The notes under the pieces: generated by a model
Databases searched by the model: none
Seen by the model: only the letters and a program-made list of their open reading frames with translations
What the model was told of the DNA's origin: nothing
NCBI RefSeq assembly: GCF_050436995.1
Contig: NC_134767.1
Location: forward strand, 8,680,001-8,744,000
Reading direction: 5' to 3'
Origin: Anticarsia gemmatalis
Lineage: Eukaryota; Arthropoda; Insecta; Lepidoptera; Erebidae
DNA: 64,000 nucleotides
Shown here: positions 32,457-43,291 of the stretch, piece after piece
Layout: each line of letters begins with the position of its first letter
Numbering within the stretch: the stretch's first letter is position 1
Made by a program: the position numbers and the translations under genes

Positions 32457-32545
32457 ATGGATAGCTCCCACTGCTGGGAACGGGTCTCCTCCCAAATGGG
32501 AGAAGGATTAAGCCTAGAGTTTGTAATTTCGGTCAGGGAAGTGCT
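32457..32545 (-). mobile_element. SINE-A 3' end fragment
   Basis: tcccactgctgggaacgggt, ctcctcccaaatgggagaag and gattaagcctagagtttg on plus are the complement of the SINE-A 3' end. It is directly followed by an R3 tail. Confidence 0.6.
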
Positions 32546-32549
32546 TCGC

Positions 32550-32743
32550 ATCGCGTTACCCGGCAAACGTTGTTTTGCCATAAAAATTAAATAAAAAAAT
32601 ATGGTCCAACGAACAAAATTGTGAATCTAAACCATTCTCAGCTCCCCTTGAACCCACACAAAAAAATTCATCAAAATCGGTCCAGTCGTTTAAGAGAAGT
32701 TCAGTGACATACACACTTACAGAAGAATTATATATATAAAGAT
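32550..32743 (+). mobile_element. Retrotransposon tail, family R3, copy 2
   Basis: catcgcgttacccggcaaac, accattctcagctccccttg, catcaaaatcggtccagtcg and tacagaagaattatatata. Collinear with 4266-4470. Confidence 0.7.
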
Positions 32744-32924
32744 ATGCAACGTTTAAATTTTCAGCTATGAAAAAATATCTGTTATACACTTTTGTTTAAT
32801 TAAGTCTCCTAACGATAAAAGTGTCACTGCAAAGCTTGAAAATATCAAACAACAATTACTACAACTATATTCGTAAAACTATTGAATATATTTTCTTAAA
32901 CATCTTAATACACCTACAAAATCA

Positions 32925-33085
32925 TTCAAAAAAGATCTACAGCCTTATATAATTGACAACAACATCTTTATACAAGGATATATACATGTATACACAACAT
33001 ATAATAATGTATACAACTCATATACATCACATATATCGCATGTATTATGTATGTAGGTTGTATATAACATAATACCTCTCTTCAA
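32925..33085. repeat. Low-complexity TATA/CATA stretch
   Basis: Repeated atatacat, gtatac and atataat words with alternating purine and pyrimidine. No unit is clean enough to call a satellite. Confidence 0.55.
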
Positions 33086-33384
33086 GTTTATTATAATTGC
33101 TTCGGAACAGAATATAAAATAAGATGTGTCTTTTATTTTGTTGAAAAAGAAACAATAAGTAGATAATAGTTTGTATATTTAATAATATTATGTGGTTACA
33201 TGGTATTTTGAGGTAGGTCGTGGGTTCGAATGTTATACTTATTACATGGTCCTTTATAATACAAGACTTTTATATTAAAAGTATACATTTTTAATTTTTG
33301 ACCTGAAATATATAAATCATGTTGGTGACTTCCTCAAAAAATTAAGGTGTACTCGTAAACCACGGTTCTGTATGATGAGATGCC

Positions 33385-33515
33385 TGGATGAATGGAGCTA
33401 AAATGGGCAGTTCGTAGCAAATGGTGTTCTTCGGTTTTTTTCCCCATAACTATTGGGAAAAGGCGTGATTTTATTTATGTATGTATGTTTGTATGTATCA
33501 TCATCAGCTTAGGAA
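33385..33515 (+). pseudogene. Decayed retrotransposon C-terminal/3' region with TATG tail
   Basis: ggatgaatggagctaaaatg, atggtgttcttcgg, actattgggaaaaggcgtg and a tatgtatgtatg run correspond base for base in layout to 51738-51865, where the reading frame is still open. Here it has stops and deletions. Confidence 0.5.
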
Positions 33516-33536
33516 GCTATTCAAAATTATTTAACA

Positions 33537-33790
33537 CTAGCTGACCCGCGCAACTTTGCTTGCGTCACATTTCCCCGTTTTTGAAACATTTTTTACTGGT
33601 ACTCTGCTCCTATTTGTTGTAGCGTGATAATATATAGCCTATAGCCTTCCTCGACAAATGGGCTATCTAACACTGAAAGATTTTTTCAAATCGGATCAGT
33701 AGTTCCTGAGATTAGCGCGTTCAAACAAACAAACAAACAAACAAACTCTTCAGCTTTATAATATTAGTATAGATAATATTAGTATAGATT
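33537..33790 (+). mobile_element. Retrotransposon tail, family R1, copy 5
   Basis: ctagctgacccgcgcaactt, an internal deletion of about 20 bases after gcgtcacat, the caaa repeat, and a duplicated end (taatattagtatagat twice, 33760-33790). Confidence 0.75.
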
Positions 33791-33794
33791 GAAT

Positions 33795-34890
33795 TAGTAT
33801 TTTAAGGCCTAAATAACATACAAATATAATAAAAAAAGGTATACATGATTTGTATGTCTGTCGCCCGTTACGCAAAATTACTCTTGATGCCGGATAAAAA
33901 AATACTACTCACAATTTTCATGTAAAAATAAGCGTTTCATAAAAAGCTCCCCCAATTATCATATACAGGGTGCGTCTCCCATGACTAACGACTTGAATGA
34001 CTTGTATGACAACACCCTATAGCATGTCATAATTATTTTGTAGGGGACGAAATAATTATGAAAAGTGCTTTTGTGTTTTTATGATACAACAAAATTGTGG
34101 GGGTTATGTTTTGTACAAAATATTATTATACATTTGTAAAAAAAAACAGTCAAGTGAGAGTAGGACCCATGCACGAATGGTATGGCGATAGCCGCTTGAA
34201 AACTAAAATCGTTGAGTATCAGGGATTTGCGTAGCCTTGTATAAAAGAAGCCTTAGACTGAAATCCTTCGACTAGATATACCTTCGCAATTTCACAAGGA
34301 TATTTCGATTTTTTAAATAAAACTCCCCATACCCTCTTAATTTTTAATTTAATTGAAGTAACTTTTTTATAATACGAAAATATTTATAAAAATGGAAAAT
34401 CACTTTGATTATTAAAACACCAAATCCTTCATTGTTATTACATTACATACAAATACTCTTATTCTATTACAACCTTATTACCCACCCATCTATAAATCAA
34501 CCGCATCAAAACTCACTTACCTTCACCGACGCCATAAAATTTCAATTTAAATTAAAAATTATACAGTATAATGCAGTAATAAACGTATGTCTGTACGTTT
34601 TATGACGGCTTAACCTTCGTTCAACATGGTTCGTCACTTACGAGTAACACCGGGAGCAAGTACTAGTGGTGTTCACGCCGTTTTATTGGGAAACATTTTA
34701 ATTAAGAATTTGGAAATATACTTTTATAAGATGTTTATTTTGTGTAGTTGAAACTTAAAAATATTGTTATTTATTTATATTTCCATTTTCAACAAGTCAA
34801 ACAGTATTATTTGAAAAACATATACATAGGTAATTACATAAAATCATCAAACTAGTTTTATTTTTATGGGAGTAAGCACCAACAAAACCA
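33795..34890. other. AT-rich stretch with a possible minus-strand splice donor
   Basis: Repeat-poor. The complement of 34512-34535 reads ATG GCG TCG GTG AAG followed at once by gtaagtgag, a perfect donor consensus; see the separate entry. Otherwise nothing was recognised. Confidence 0.35.
34521..34535 (-). other. Possible mini coding exon (five codons) before a strong donor
   Basis: On the minus strand an ATG opens five codons (M-A-S-V-K) that run directly into aag|gtaagtgag, a perfect 5' splice site. It could be the start of a minus-strand gene with its first coding exon here. A 15-base match can arise by chance, and no upstream promoter or downstream exon is visible, so the evidence is thin. 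Confidence 0.12.
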
Positions 34891-37125
34891 CTTGATAGTC
34901 TTCCTAAAAACTTCTTTTGCTTCATTCACATTCACTCATCATGTCTCATAGGCTGTAGAAAAACTTTTTAAAATCAATCATAATCAATTATTTTACCCTC
35001 TAAAATGTTATTAACTCAAAAGGTTGTGATATTATTTCTTAAACACTACTCTTATACTCTTATTGAAATATTTTGACCCAACTGCAATAATAAAGTTTAT
35101 TTAGTCGTGAAAAAAGCCAGAACTTATAATTTAGAAAGCGTTTACAAAGCTTGCACCATAAAGAACAAATTTACATTCTGCTCTTTCATCGTAGAAAATT
35201 TAAAGCTTATATTCGAATAAGCAATAAAATCACGTAAAACATTAATTCGCTATAAAATATTCGTTTATCTCTCAACTAATCTGATACATTAATTTATGTC
35301 GAAACGTAATCTTATTAAAATTTACACCAATTTAAATAACAATAGTCGATTATGCAGAACAAATAGAAATAATTTAACTATCCGATTAGAAATCGACTAA
35401 ATTAAATATAAATAAAAATTCCTATAAATCTTACTCTTTGTCAATACCAACGTTCGTTGTAAAACATTTGGATTGTTTAAAATTCATAATAACATTTCAA
35501 AGTGTTCCTTTATGCTAATTAGTCGATTTAAATTCGATTTTAAATCGATACGTTTGGTCGATAGTCGAGTGATCTTGCGGTGTTGGTAATTAAACTACTA
35601 TTATTATAATTCGATTCGATACTAAGGTTGATATATCGTGTTTTTTTCTTGTATCCCTGTCAAGTTTGTTTTCAATAACGATTCTTTTTAGTCGAGTGAG
35701 TTCTTTATTTTAGTATTTATGGTAATGTGACGTCACTGCTCTGTCGGGGGTCGGTGCATGGATGGTGTTCGCATAATTTCGTTTGTGCTTTTAGCATTTA
35801 CTATATTTGGTACTATGGAATAGTTTGAAGGCAGTAGGCATTTTAACTGTGAATAAACATGTTGCTTTTTTCCTCAGCATTGCAACATAAAAATTCGTTC
35901 TGTATTGTTGCTTTATTTCCGCCAAGCCAACGTTTCAACGTAGTTATTAAACATAACAAAATTTCAGACAGGAATTTTATTGACGCCCATAAAGCAAAAA
36001 GGCTAAACAAAAATAAAGCACAGACTTTTTAACATTTTCGTAATGTAGTACTAAAATAATGATTAAATACAATTACGGACACCATGATCGTGTAAATTTT
36101 CATCCATTTTCGTCTGTTTTTCCCTTGAAATATAAAATAACAAAGAACTCGTGTAATAGTCCAGTACATAACGCCTTACAAATGAGACGATCACAACTTT
36201 TCACGGGAATTGTAAAGGAGAAAATATATAAGAGCAATGGAGTGTTTTATGTTTGAGATAGAATTTATCTTAACTTTAATTTGTCAAAATATCGATGACA
36301 AATTTTAATCAATTTAAAAGATCTCTGCATATGGCTTGCTGTAAAAATATGTTTACCACTAACCTGGCGAAAATAAGCATAGTATATAAAAAACCCTACC
36401 ACATTGATATTTATTAGATTAGACTTGACCAATATTTAAAGATCACAAAGCATGGAATGACGAATGTCGCGTAATTTAGCTCTAAAATCTAATATCTGAT
36501 ACATTGTATGTACGTAAATGTTTCGGATTCGATTTCCAGATCTCCCAGGTTTGTTTAGTCCGCCTTGGGACACGCAGGTCAATCTTTACGAGACAAGAAT
36601 TGCTTTAGAATATGTTGTAAACAGGCAGTCAGCCCGTGACCACTGTTGATTAAATTCAATCGAATTGTCAGGTTAAAATAAGGTATCGTGACCTTAAAAT
36701 ACCTTTAAGATCCATTTAAAGATGTAGTATTATCTAATGTATTTGTACGTTTATTCCTGTTTTGTTCCCTTCTACCATGGAACAAGACGATTTTGGTACA
36801 AACACTTTTATGTTCCGGGTGTGTTAATGTACAGAATGCCTGTTATTTTTTGGACGGGATGACATTATTTTTGTACTTAAACGCATGTGTTGGGTGCCGA
36901 CGTAATTGTAACGTTACGAATATTTTGCTGAAAGTAGGACGAATTTTTGTATTTTCTTTTAGGAGTATCTGATTTTTGGAACTGTGACTGTCTGTTTATA
37001 AGGGAATTTATAATCTTCAGGTTCGATTATCGGATTGATTAAAGTATATTTTTGTGTTATGGGTCAATATTTGTTGAAATTGTGAAATTTGCTAAATATT
37101 TTTTTGTTTAGTTTGGTATATCATA
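34890..37125. other. Longest repeat-poor AT-rich stretch
   Basis: About 2.2 kb with only one short retrotransposon trace (34905-34945, cttcttttgcttcattcac) and a weak SINE-like B-box near 36525-36545. Taatta- and cgattta-like words are frequent around 35280-35600, and tgacgtca occurs at 35728-35735. Low repeat density may reflect selection against insertion, but that is inference. Confidence 0.4.
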
Positions 37126-37127
37126 AT

Positions 37128-37212
37128 CCGGAAAAATCATTGGTGTGTTGCCTCGGATTCGAACCCGCGACCACTTGCGTGGGAGGTATCAACTTATACC
37201 ACTCGGTTTTTA
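37128..37212 (-). mobile_element. SINE-A 5' head fragment
   Basis: cggattcgaacccgcgacca and cgtgggaggtatcaacttat on plus are the complement of the A-box to B-box head of SINE-A. Only the head and the first 25 bases of body remain. Confidence 0.65.
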
Positions 37213-37214
37213 TA

Positions 37215-37598
37215 TGCACATATGTTATATTTTTTAAATAAATAATCGATAAAAATATAGTTAATTATTATCGTTAAAGAATTAGCGTTCAAAATTTCCA
37301 CTTCCCATTGAAACATTATCAATCAATTCTCACAACAAAGCCATAGTTGTTTGAAGTGGTTTCAATCAATTACTGAGGTTATTAACATTAAGTTTAAAAC
37401 AAAATGGCCGCTTCTATAACAAGAGATTTCTAGTACGATATAATTCCTTTAATAATTGATTCTGTTATGAAATGTTCAATGATTTTTGGTTAATTGGTTA
37501 GTAGCTTAAGGTCGCAGTTCCACCCTCGTGTGTTTGGTAAAAAAACAGTAATTTAAGACCTTTTCCTGAGATAAAAATTACCAGCTGATAAAGAAAAG
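37215..37598. other. Unassigned spacer
   Basis: AT-rich, with no family match. Confidence 0.4.
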
Positions 37599-37600
37599 AA

Positions 37601-37675
37601 GATGTATGAGATGGTTACCCATCCATAGATCAACCTCGGCAAGCGTTGCTTAACCGCGCTAAGCCGCGAGCTCCT
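37601..37675 (-). mobile_element. 5S-II SINE fragment
   Basis: atggttacccatccatagat on plus is the complement of the 5S box C region, and ggcaagcgttgcttaacc is the complement of the box A region. It ends at cgcgagctcctt. About 20 bases between box A and the 5' end are deleted compared with 4884-4840. Confidence 0.6.
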
Positions 37676-37679
37676 TGAA

Positions 37680-38150
37680 AGAAAAATTGCCAGCTAAATC
37701 AGCTTATCAAATTTTATTCAAATCGTTTCAGAAAGTTCAGACTATTTGATGTGAAAAAGAGACCAACTGAAATATACAGTTATTCACGTTTTTCATATTT
37801 AATTTAAAATAAACAAAGCTTTAAAATATATTATGTTAGTCGCCACGTTATGTTTGCTACGATTGGGATGCGATTGTAGTGCGTTTAATTACTACACGAA
37901 AAATGCTATATTTTGCTTTACAATCGTAATTTTCTCTTAAAATACGGACCTTAATGTACTCTCACACATATCCAATAAACTACAATCTATTATTAAACAA
38001 CAATAACGTATAATAACCTCAAAAACCTATTCACACGATTGTCAAAATACCCAATAAAGATCATTTAAATAATATTCGTTAACTTTCAATGAAAGAAAAT
38101 GTAAGTTAAAATTTACATACTATGCATAGAAAATATACTAGTCGTCCACT
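37680..38150. other. AT-rich stretch, nothing recognised
   Basis: No repeat family or frame found. Confidence 0.45.
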
Positions 38151-38154
38151 TGGA

Positions 38155-38191
38155 GCGTTCGCTTGTAACGTGAGATGATAGAAGCGAACGC
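38155..38191. repeat. 10-bp hairpin
   Basis: gcgttcgctt at 38155-38164 pairs exactly with aagcgaacgc at 38182-38191 across a 17-base loop. Confidence 0.45.
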
Positions 38192-38294
38192 GAACTATGT
38201 ATTTGTGATCTGTGGGCCTAGACAAATGGCAAACGCTACGTGTAAATTTTATTCTATCAATTATATTCTATTTCTTATATAACAGAAAATTGGT

Positions 38295-38488
38295 ATCCTC
38301 CATGGCGCAGTGGTTTAGGTCGCCATACCAATACCATTGATTCGATTTCCACACGGAACTGTTATTTGTGCGATCCACAAATAATTGTTTCAGGTCTGGT
38401 CGTGCTTTGTGTCCGTTGTTTGTATGTTTGTAAAAACCCCGCGACACAAGAGCGATTCTTAACGCAGGAGTTGTCTTTAAAAAAAACG
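38295..38488 (+). mobile_element. SINE-B copy, full length
   Basis: cctccatggcgcagtggttt (A-box), a degraded B-box region, gttatttgtgcgatccac, the hairpin partner aaataattgt, tcaggtctggtcgtgctttg, gtccgttgtttgtatgt, gcgacacaagagcgattctt, and cgcaggagttgtcttt followed by A. The bracketing flanks show no clean duplication. Confidence 0.8.
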
Positions 38489-38494
38489 TATACA

Positions 38495-38975
38495 TTATGA
38501 TTCGTTAGTACAAGACATAGTATAAAAAAAGGTTCTTATGAGCTAAATGCATGCATTAGCCATCCAATATATTGCAACGTTACATTACGTATCGGTTAGC
38601 AACTACCTTAACACATCACTTACAACTACTATCACCTGTAATTCAACATCGACAAAATACTCGATTAAAAAGCCCCGTATCCAGCAGTGCAAAGTCGTAA
38701 ATATAACACAGAATTCCGAAAAGATAACATAATCGATTCTTGCCGTATTCAAATACAAGTAAAACCGACCAAGTGTGAGTTGATCTCGCTCACAAATGGG
38801 TCCGTACCATTTAATAAAAAAACATCCATACTTAATATTGATGTTTTTTATGAGACTTGCTTAGATATTTATTTTATTTTGGTTTATTGCTTGCATTTGT
38901 CGTTAAAGGGGTAACAGAAAAACATTATCTGAAAATTTCAGGAGTCTAGTTAGCATGGTTTATAAAATAAAGAAT
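38495..38975. other. AT-rich stretch, nothing recognised
   Basis: Two short overlapping frames (38547-38732 and 38687-38914) have no recognised motif. Confidence 0.4.
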
Positions 38976-38977
38976 AG

Positions 38978-39185
38978 TGACAGGTAGACAGACGGGCAGA
39001 CAGCCCGACGGACGGACGGATAGACGGGCAGACGGAAGGACAAAAAGACAGACAGAGAGACGGACAGACGGATAAACGAACAGACGGATAGACAGGCAGA
39101 CAAATAGACGGACAGACGAACCGCAATTTTTTGTTAATATGGTCTCGTTTTAACTCTTAGTTTACGAAACCCTATGCAAGTTATA
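38978..39185 (+). mobile_element. Retrotransposon tail with expanded GACA/GACG microsatellite
   Basis: 38978-39121 is an imperfect tetranucleotide run of gaca, gacg and gata units. It is followed by tggtctcgttttaactctta and tttacgaaaccctatgc, which match the 'cgttttaacccttagg...' end of RTE-like tails. The reverse-orientation element at 49939 has the same order (gagttccgtacccaaaggg then tgtctgtctgtctg). Confidence 0.65.
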
Positions 39186-39326
39186 TGCATATTGCAACAC
39201 ACTTTATCAATTTAATCAGATATGTTTAAAAACAAACATTTTTTGAATTCATCTCTATAATGTATAACCACCTTTGATCTTAATACCATTAATATTTCTA
39301 ACTTTCACGCCGAATTTAATAGACTA

Positions 39327-39692
39327 GCAGCTGACCGCGACTTCGTCAGTTTTGTCACGTCATTTTCTGATGCTGCTCACCTCCTATTAGCGTGATATTA
39401 TATAGCCTTATAGCCTTCCTCAATAAAAGGACTATTCAACGAGAAAAATATTTTTTTATTTGACGGCCATTGTGGCGTATTCGATTTCGAGGATCGGATT
39501 CGAGTACTGGGCCGGGCCAAAAAGTCTTTTTGAGTTTTTCTTTTAGGAATTTCTCAGAGATTGCCGAGAGTTAAGAAGTTGAGGTTGTGTAGACCTTTGT
39601 GCCTTGGAGAGCACGTAACGTAAGGACATCATTTTTTTACTCGAACAAGTAGTTCCTGAGTTAAACGTGTTAAAACAAACAAACTTTTCACA
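39327..39692 (+). mobile_element. Retrotransposon tail R1 copy 6, split by a nested SINE
   Basis: 39327-39449 carries gcagctgaccgcgacttcg and tatatagccttatagcctt. The family resumes at 39640 (gtagttcctgagttaaacg and a caaa repeat). Between them sits a separate element, 39459-39630, flanked by attttttta on both sides. Confidence 0.6.
39450..39639 (+). mobile_element. Nested SINE (unlabelled family) with 9-base flanking repeat
   Basis: Contains tRNA-like gaggatcggattcgagtac, then gggccgggccaaaaagtc, tttttgagtttttctttt and cttggagagcacgtaacg. attttttta at 39450-39458 and 39631-39639 is the likely target-site duplication, though it is low in complexity. Confidence 0.5.
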
Positions 39693-39699
39693 TTATTAC

Positions 39700-39960
39700 G
39701 TTTTCATATTCACGTCGTTACGTTTTTTAGTTAAGTCCATTTTAAGTAGAATTATCGCGTGAGTTGATTGCTATCTGTTTCGGGTTATAACTTAGCTGTT
39801 ATTACCAAAACAGACATTGTAAGCACGTTGTAAAGATAACACGCTTGTTTCAGCTTAGTGTTTTGGTAAAATAGTTTTTAGGCTTTGGTATATCGTAAAA
39901 ACTACGAAGTATGTACGTTTTAAAAGTATGCATATTATAATGTAGTGAATTATGTACATA
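39700..39960. other. AT-rich spacer
   Basis: No match or frame. Confidence 0.45.
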
Positions 39961-39964
39961 CATT

Positions 39965-40065
39965 CATAAAATCACGCCTTCTTCTCATAGGGGAAGGCAG
40001 ATGAGACCCGAGACATTACTTGGTACGAACCTTACGAATTTACTTTGTTTCATTCACTTTCATTT
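39965..40065 (-). pseudogene. Retrotransposon C-terminal/3' remnant
   Basis: On plus, aaaatcacgccttcttctc, then taggggaaggcagatgag, cgaaccttacgaatttac and tttgtttcattcac are the complement of the region translated at 51740-51845. The frame is disrupted. Confidence 0.45.
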
Positions 40066-40082
40066 TTATTTCATCAACTGCA

Positions 40083-40346
40083 CGTTTGACGCAGTGGTTA
40101 GAATGGTCGCCTCGGCGCAATAACCGTTGCGCCGTTTGTGGTGGGTTCGAATCCCACCTGGGACAAATCTTTGTGTGATGAGCACGAGTATTTGTTTTGA
40201 GCCTGGTTGTTAACTTATCTATATAAGTATGTATTTAGAAGAATATAAGTATGTTTATCAGTTATTTGGTTACCATAGTACAAGCTCTAATTAGTTTGGA
40301 ATCAAAAGACCGTGTGTGAGTTGTCCAATGATATTTATTTATTATT
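40083..40346 (+). mobile_element. SINE-C copy (tRNA-headed)
   Basis: tttgacgcagtggttagaat (A-box), gggttcgaatcccacctggg (B-box, intact), gtgtgatgagcacgagtat, ttttgagcctggttg, gtatgtttatcagttatttg, gtaccatagtacaagct type body, and a ttattttattt tail. An R1 tail starts 12 bases later. It is the only copy of this family seen here. Confidence 0.75.
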
Positions 40347-40357
40347 TTATTTATCCA

Positions 40358-40523
40358 CTAGTTGACCCGCGCAACTTCGCTTGCGTCGCATAAGAGAGAA
40401 TAAGTCATAATTTTTCCCATTTTTGTAACAAAGGAATTTTTAGTAATTTTCAAAAGTAGTTCCTGAGATTAGCGCGTTCAAACAAACAAACAAACTCTAC
40501 AGCTTTATAATATTAGTATAGAT
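40358..40523 (+). mobile_element. Retrotransposon tail R1 copy 7, internally deleted
   Basis: ctagttgacccgcgcaactt to ttgtaacaaaggaattttt, then directly gtagttcctgagattagcg and ttataatattagtatagat. About 90 bases from 'tactggtactctgctcc' onward are missing. Confidence 0.75.
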
Positions 40524-40529
40524 AAAATC

Positions 40530-40990
40530 GTGAATTTACTTTATGAATTATCATCTTGGGGTCTATAAATCGTGCAAAAATTATACAATAATCGGTTAAA
40601 CCGTCTCGGTAAAGTTTGGTTACAAACGTTCCAGAAGGCCATAAGTATTTAAACCAGTGTGTATATCTTTACTGGGGTCAAAATATACTGGTGTGTAAAT
40701 TAATATCAAAATGTTTGTTTACGATCCCGTTATTTGATATTAAACTTTATATTTCAAATGTTTGGAGACGAGAATTACAAACTAGTTATACTAGTTCACT
40801 TTCAATTTTATTTTTATATTTTATTGCAAGTTAAATTGTATGGTTCTGGTTTAGTTTTAGAAACCGTTAGAGATATAGAAATTGTTTTTTTTAGATTAGA
40901 TTATTTTAGAGCCCCAGTGATTCAGGCATTCGTGTGGTAACTGCCGATGACGAGATTACAGGTTTGATTTTAGTAGTGGTTTCGACTTAT
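40530..40990. other. AT-rich stretch, nothing recognised
   Basis: Two overlapping frames (40616-40834 and 40734-40940) without motifs. Confidence 0.4.
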
Positions 40991-40995
40991 GTATA

Positions 40996-41216
40996 ACTAG
41001 TTTTTACCCGCGACTTCGTCCGCCACCTTAATTTTCCCATTATGCGTCATTTTCCCGGGGTAAAATTAACCTATGTCATTTCTCGGGTATCAAAATATCT
41101 CCATACCAAAATATTTAATGCAAATTGATTTAGTAGTTTAGGCGTGATTGAGTAACAGACGGAGAGACAGACAAACAGACAAAGTTACTTTCGCATTTAT
41201 AATATTAGTATGGATT
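40996..41216 (+). mobile_element. Retrotransposon tail R2 (subfamily b), copy 1
   Basis: ctagtttttacccgcgactt, cgtcattttcccggggtaaa, tatcaaaatatctccatacc, gtttaggcgtgattgag, gacagacaaacagac and tttataatattagtatgg. Collinear, in the opposite orientation, with 53314-53528. Confidence 0.75.
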
Positions 41217-41219
41217 GAA

Positions 41220-42075
41220 GTAGTTTTCTGTGGTAGTCTAGTGCTGTCATTAGTAGTATCCCTATAGTAGGTACGCTGGCAAAGGTAAACAAAATACAGA
41301 ATGTAGAACATCAGTTACAGTTGACTGTTTGCTAGGACAATTTTTTTAACATACACGAAATTGTTGATAATACTATAATCTTGCGGTTTAAGGCTCTCTA
41401 CTAAGTTGTCAGACTATAGCTGTAGGTTTGTATTCAACTTAAACTAAAAATGTAAAAAGCTTTTAATCCTAATAAAAACCTTCAAGTCCTTAAAACATTA
41501 CAAAAAAACTATTTCGTACTTCAATATACAAAATTTCACATACTGTTTCAATTTTCCACTACAGAATTACCAAACCTATGCAGCGAGGCCTTAAACAGAA
41601 AACATAAAGGAGGGAATGAGATAGCAATACAGTAAGATAGAGATGTAGAGAGTGTTGTTTTTATCACACCTCTAGCTAACAACACGGTCACAGACGTAAG
41701 AGCTTAATGTAATCTAATCTAGTACTATAAGGCCTTACACATGGAAACCGGTAGCGTTTTTGATGCGTGAGAAGTGCGATTTATTCTTTACAGGTATTAG
41801 AGTAGATGACAATGACAGCATTTAGGGCAGTAGCGTCTCTGACCAGTGAGGAGGAAGGGAAAAGAGGGATACATTCCTTTAAAATGAACTTAGGGCCAAA
41901 ATTTAATTTTAAGCGATTTTGATATAAGCTAGCTATGGGTCTAGTGAATAAGACCCTTTGATTTGTTGAAATGGCCTATTCCGTGCATTACTTTAAGCCA
42001 ATACACAGAAAGCGAAATTTATAAGCGAAGCTTCTAACTGGTGCTCGCTTTTTGTATTTACACGACTAAATACTT
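41220..42075. other. Unassigned stretch
   Basis: Mostly AT-rich. 41580-41770 is more balanced in composition (gagggaatgagatagcaata, then tcacacctctagctaac) and may be an old repeat, but no second copy is present in the window. Confidence 0.35.
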
Positions 42076-42077
42076 GC

Positions 42078-42135
42078 CGTCTTACTCGCGCCGCGCCCGC
42101 CCCGCAACCGCGTCGTATGTGTCGTGTGCTTAACC
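42078..42135. other. CG-rich block
   Basis: ttactcgcgccgcgcccgc, cccgcaaccgcgtcgtatg then gtcgtgtgct is by far the most CG-dense sequence in the window. It is preceded by gctcgctttttg and flanked by AT-rich DNA. No frame or element ends could be assigned. CG-rich cores occur in some insect repeats. Confidence 0.4.
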
Positions 42136-42451
42136 CAGGTAGATATTCAGGCACTTTGCCAAATAAGAATTTAAATCAACACCTACTATCCAGAGCTTAA
42201 GCTGACCTTTCACCTGAAATGGCGCTAAAATATCGGATTAATTCAGCGCTACAGTTTGAAAGAAATACAAGCGCTCGAGTTAGATACTTGTATGTTGATT
42301 TTTTATATTTTTAAAGCTGTTTGATAGATTTTGAATTGACTTTTCGATGAAAATAAAGGTACATCCCTTAGAACTTATCAATATTTTTTAATATATATCC
42401 AATAATTATTGCTTATAACTATTTTACAATAAGTCTGTGGTTGTATTTCTT

Positions 42452-42600
42452 ATTGTAGTCGCCATGGCTCTGGCATTGCCTTGCAAAATCGTGGGTTCGA
42501 ATCCGGAATAAAAATCAGTGGCAATTACCATGGCAATAGGCACTTCTAAGACTATGGACCATCAACCTTTGTTGAAAGGTGGATATTAAATTGTAAAGGC
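42452..42600 (+). mobile_element. Decayed tRNA-headed SINE
   Basis: gtagtcgccatggctctgg and gtgggttcgaatccggaat (B-box), followed by gcaattaccatggcaatagg. The family was not determined. Confidence 0.5.
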
Positions 42601-42774
42601 ACTATTTAAATTCCTTGTAATACTTAGTAATTATAAGTAAGTCTTATCATAAAATCTGTTATTCTGATAGCCACGCGGCACGCCACAAGCAAAGCCTAGT
42701 TTGACTGCCATTATCAAAATTTCACTGTAAACTTGGATTATAATAAATATTTTTATCCTTTATCTTTAACACTG

Positions 42775-42820
42775 CTTGCACCTTCGTGTATAACAGGCCT
42801 GATGGTATTCCAACCCCTCC
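42775..42820 (+). mobile_element. SINE-H terminal stem-loop fragment
   Basis: cttgcaccttcgtgtataac and aggcctgatgg match the last 35 bases of SINE-H only. Confidence 0.45.
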
Positions 42821-42824
42821 ACTA

Positions 42825-43082
42825 TTAACACAATAACTTCTAATACGACAAAAACCATCGCAAGTTTTACCAAAAGTAAGTAGGAACGCTAAACGGTCGG
42901 AGAGCGCTTCATTTAACTGCTTCCATTACTGTAATTGAGATTCGCATGGAGACGGAAAAATTCCGCCTAACTTAGTTTGTGTCGTTGTCACACTTTGAAA
43001 TAGCTAGTTTTAGGGAATGTTTGGTTTTGATGGTGTTCATAAAAGGGTGGTTTTTCGGTGATGATAGTTAGTGTTAGTACCT
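42825..43082. other. Unassigned spacer
   Basis: No match or frame was recognised. Confidence 0.4.
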
Positions 43083-43089
43083 AATATGT

Positions 43090-43291
43090 GTTCATGGACT
43101 GGCTTTTGCCACTTTTTGTTGGTAGCGGAATGAGGGTTCGATTCCCAGATCGGGTAAAGAGCTATAGTAACCCGGAGTTTGGCAGCGTGCTCGGTTACGC
43201 TCCCCCTATTACATGGGAGTAACATTGGTAATAACAAGTGTGTTTAATACACCTATGCCTACACCTTGGGGTGTAACAGGCGTCGTAATGA
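43090..43291 (+). mobile_element. SINE-H copy with head
   Basis: Head with gggttcgattcccagatcgg (B-box), gtaacccggagtttggcagc, ctattacatgggagtaac, tgtttaatacacctatgcc and cttggggtgtaacaggcgtc. The terminal stem is tacacctt with ggggtgta. The minus-strand frame across it is not a gene. Confidence 0.7.

Noticed and set aside
39000..39120. CRISPR-like or satellite array from repeated gacgga/gacaga words
   Set aside because: The unit is a tetranucleotide without spacers; it is the microsatellite part of a retrotransposon tail.
40083..40160. Possible tRNA gene (gacgcagtggttagaat ... gggttcgaatccc)
   Set aside because: It is followed by a SINE body and an ATTT-rich tail, and the acceptor stem does not pair. 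Called SINE-C instead.
41785..41800. Ratchet-like ttctttacag followed by gtatta
   Set aside because: The donor half deviates from gtaagt at two positions and no branch-point match was seen.
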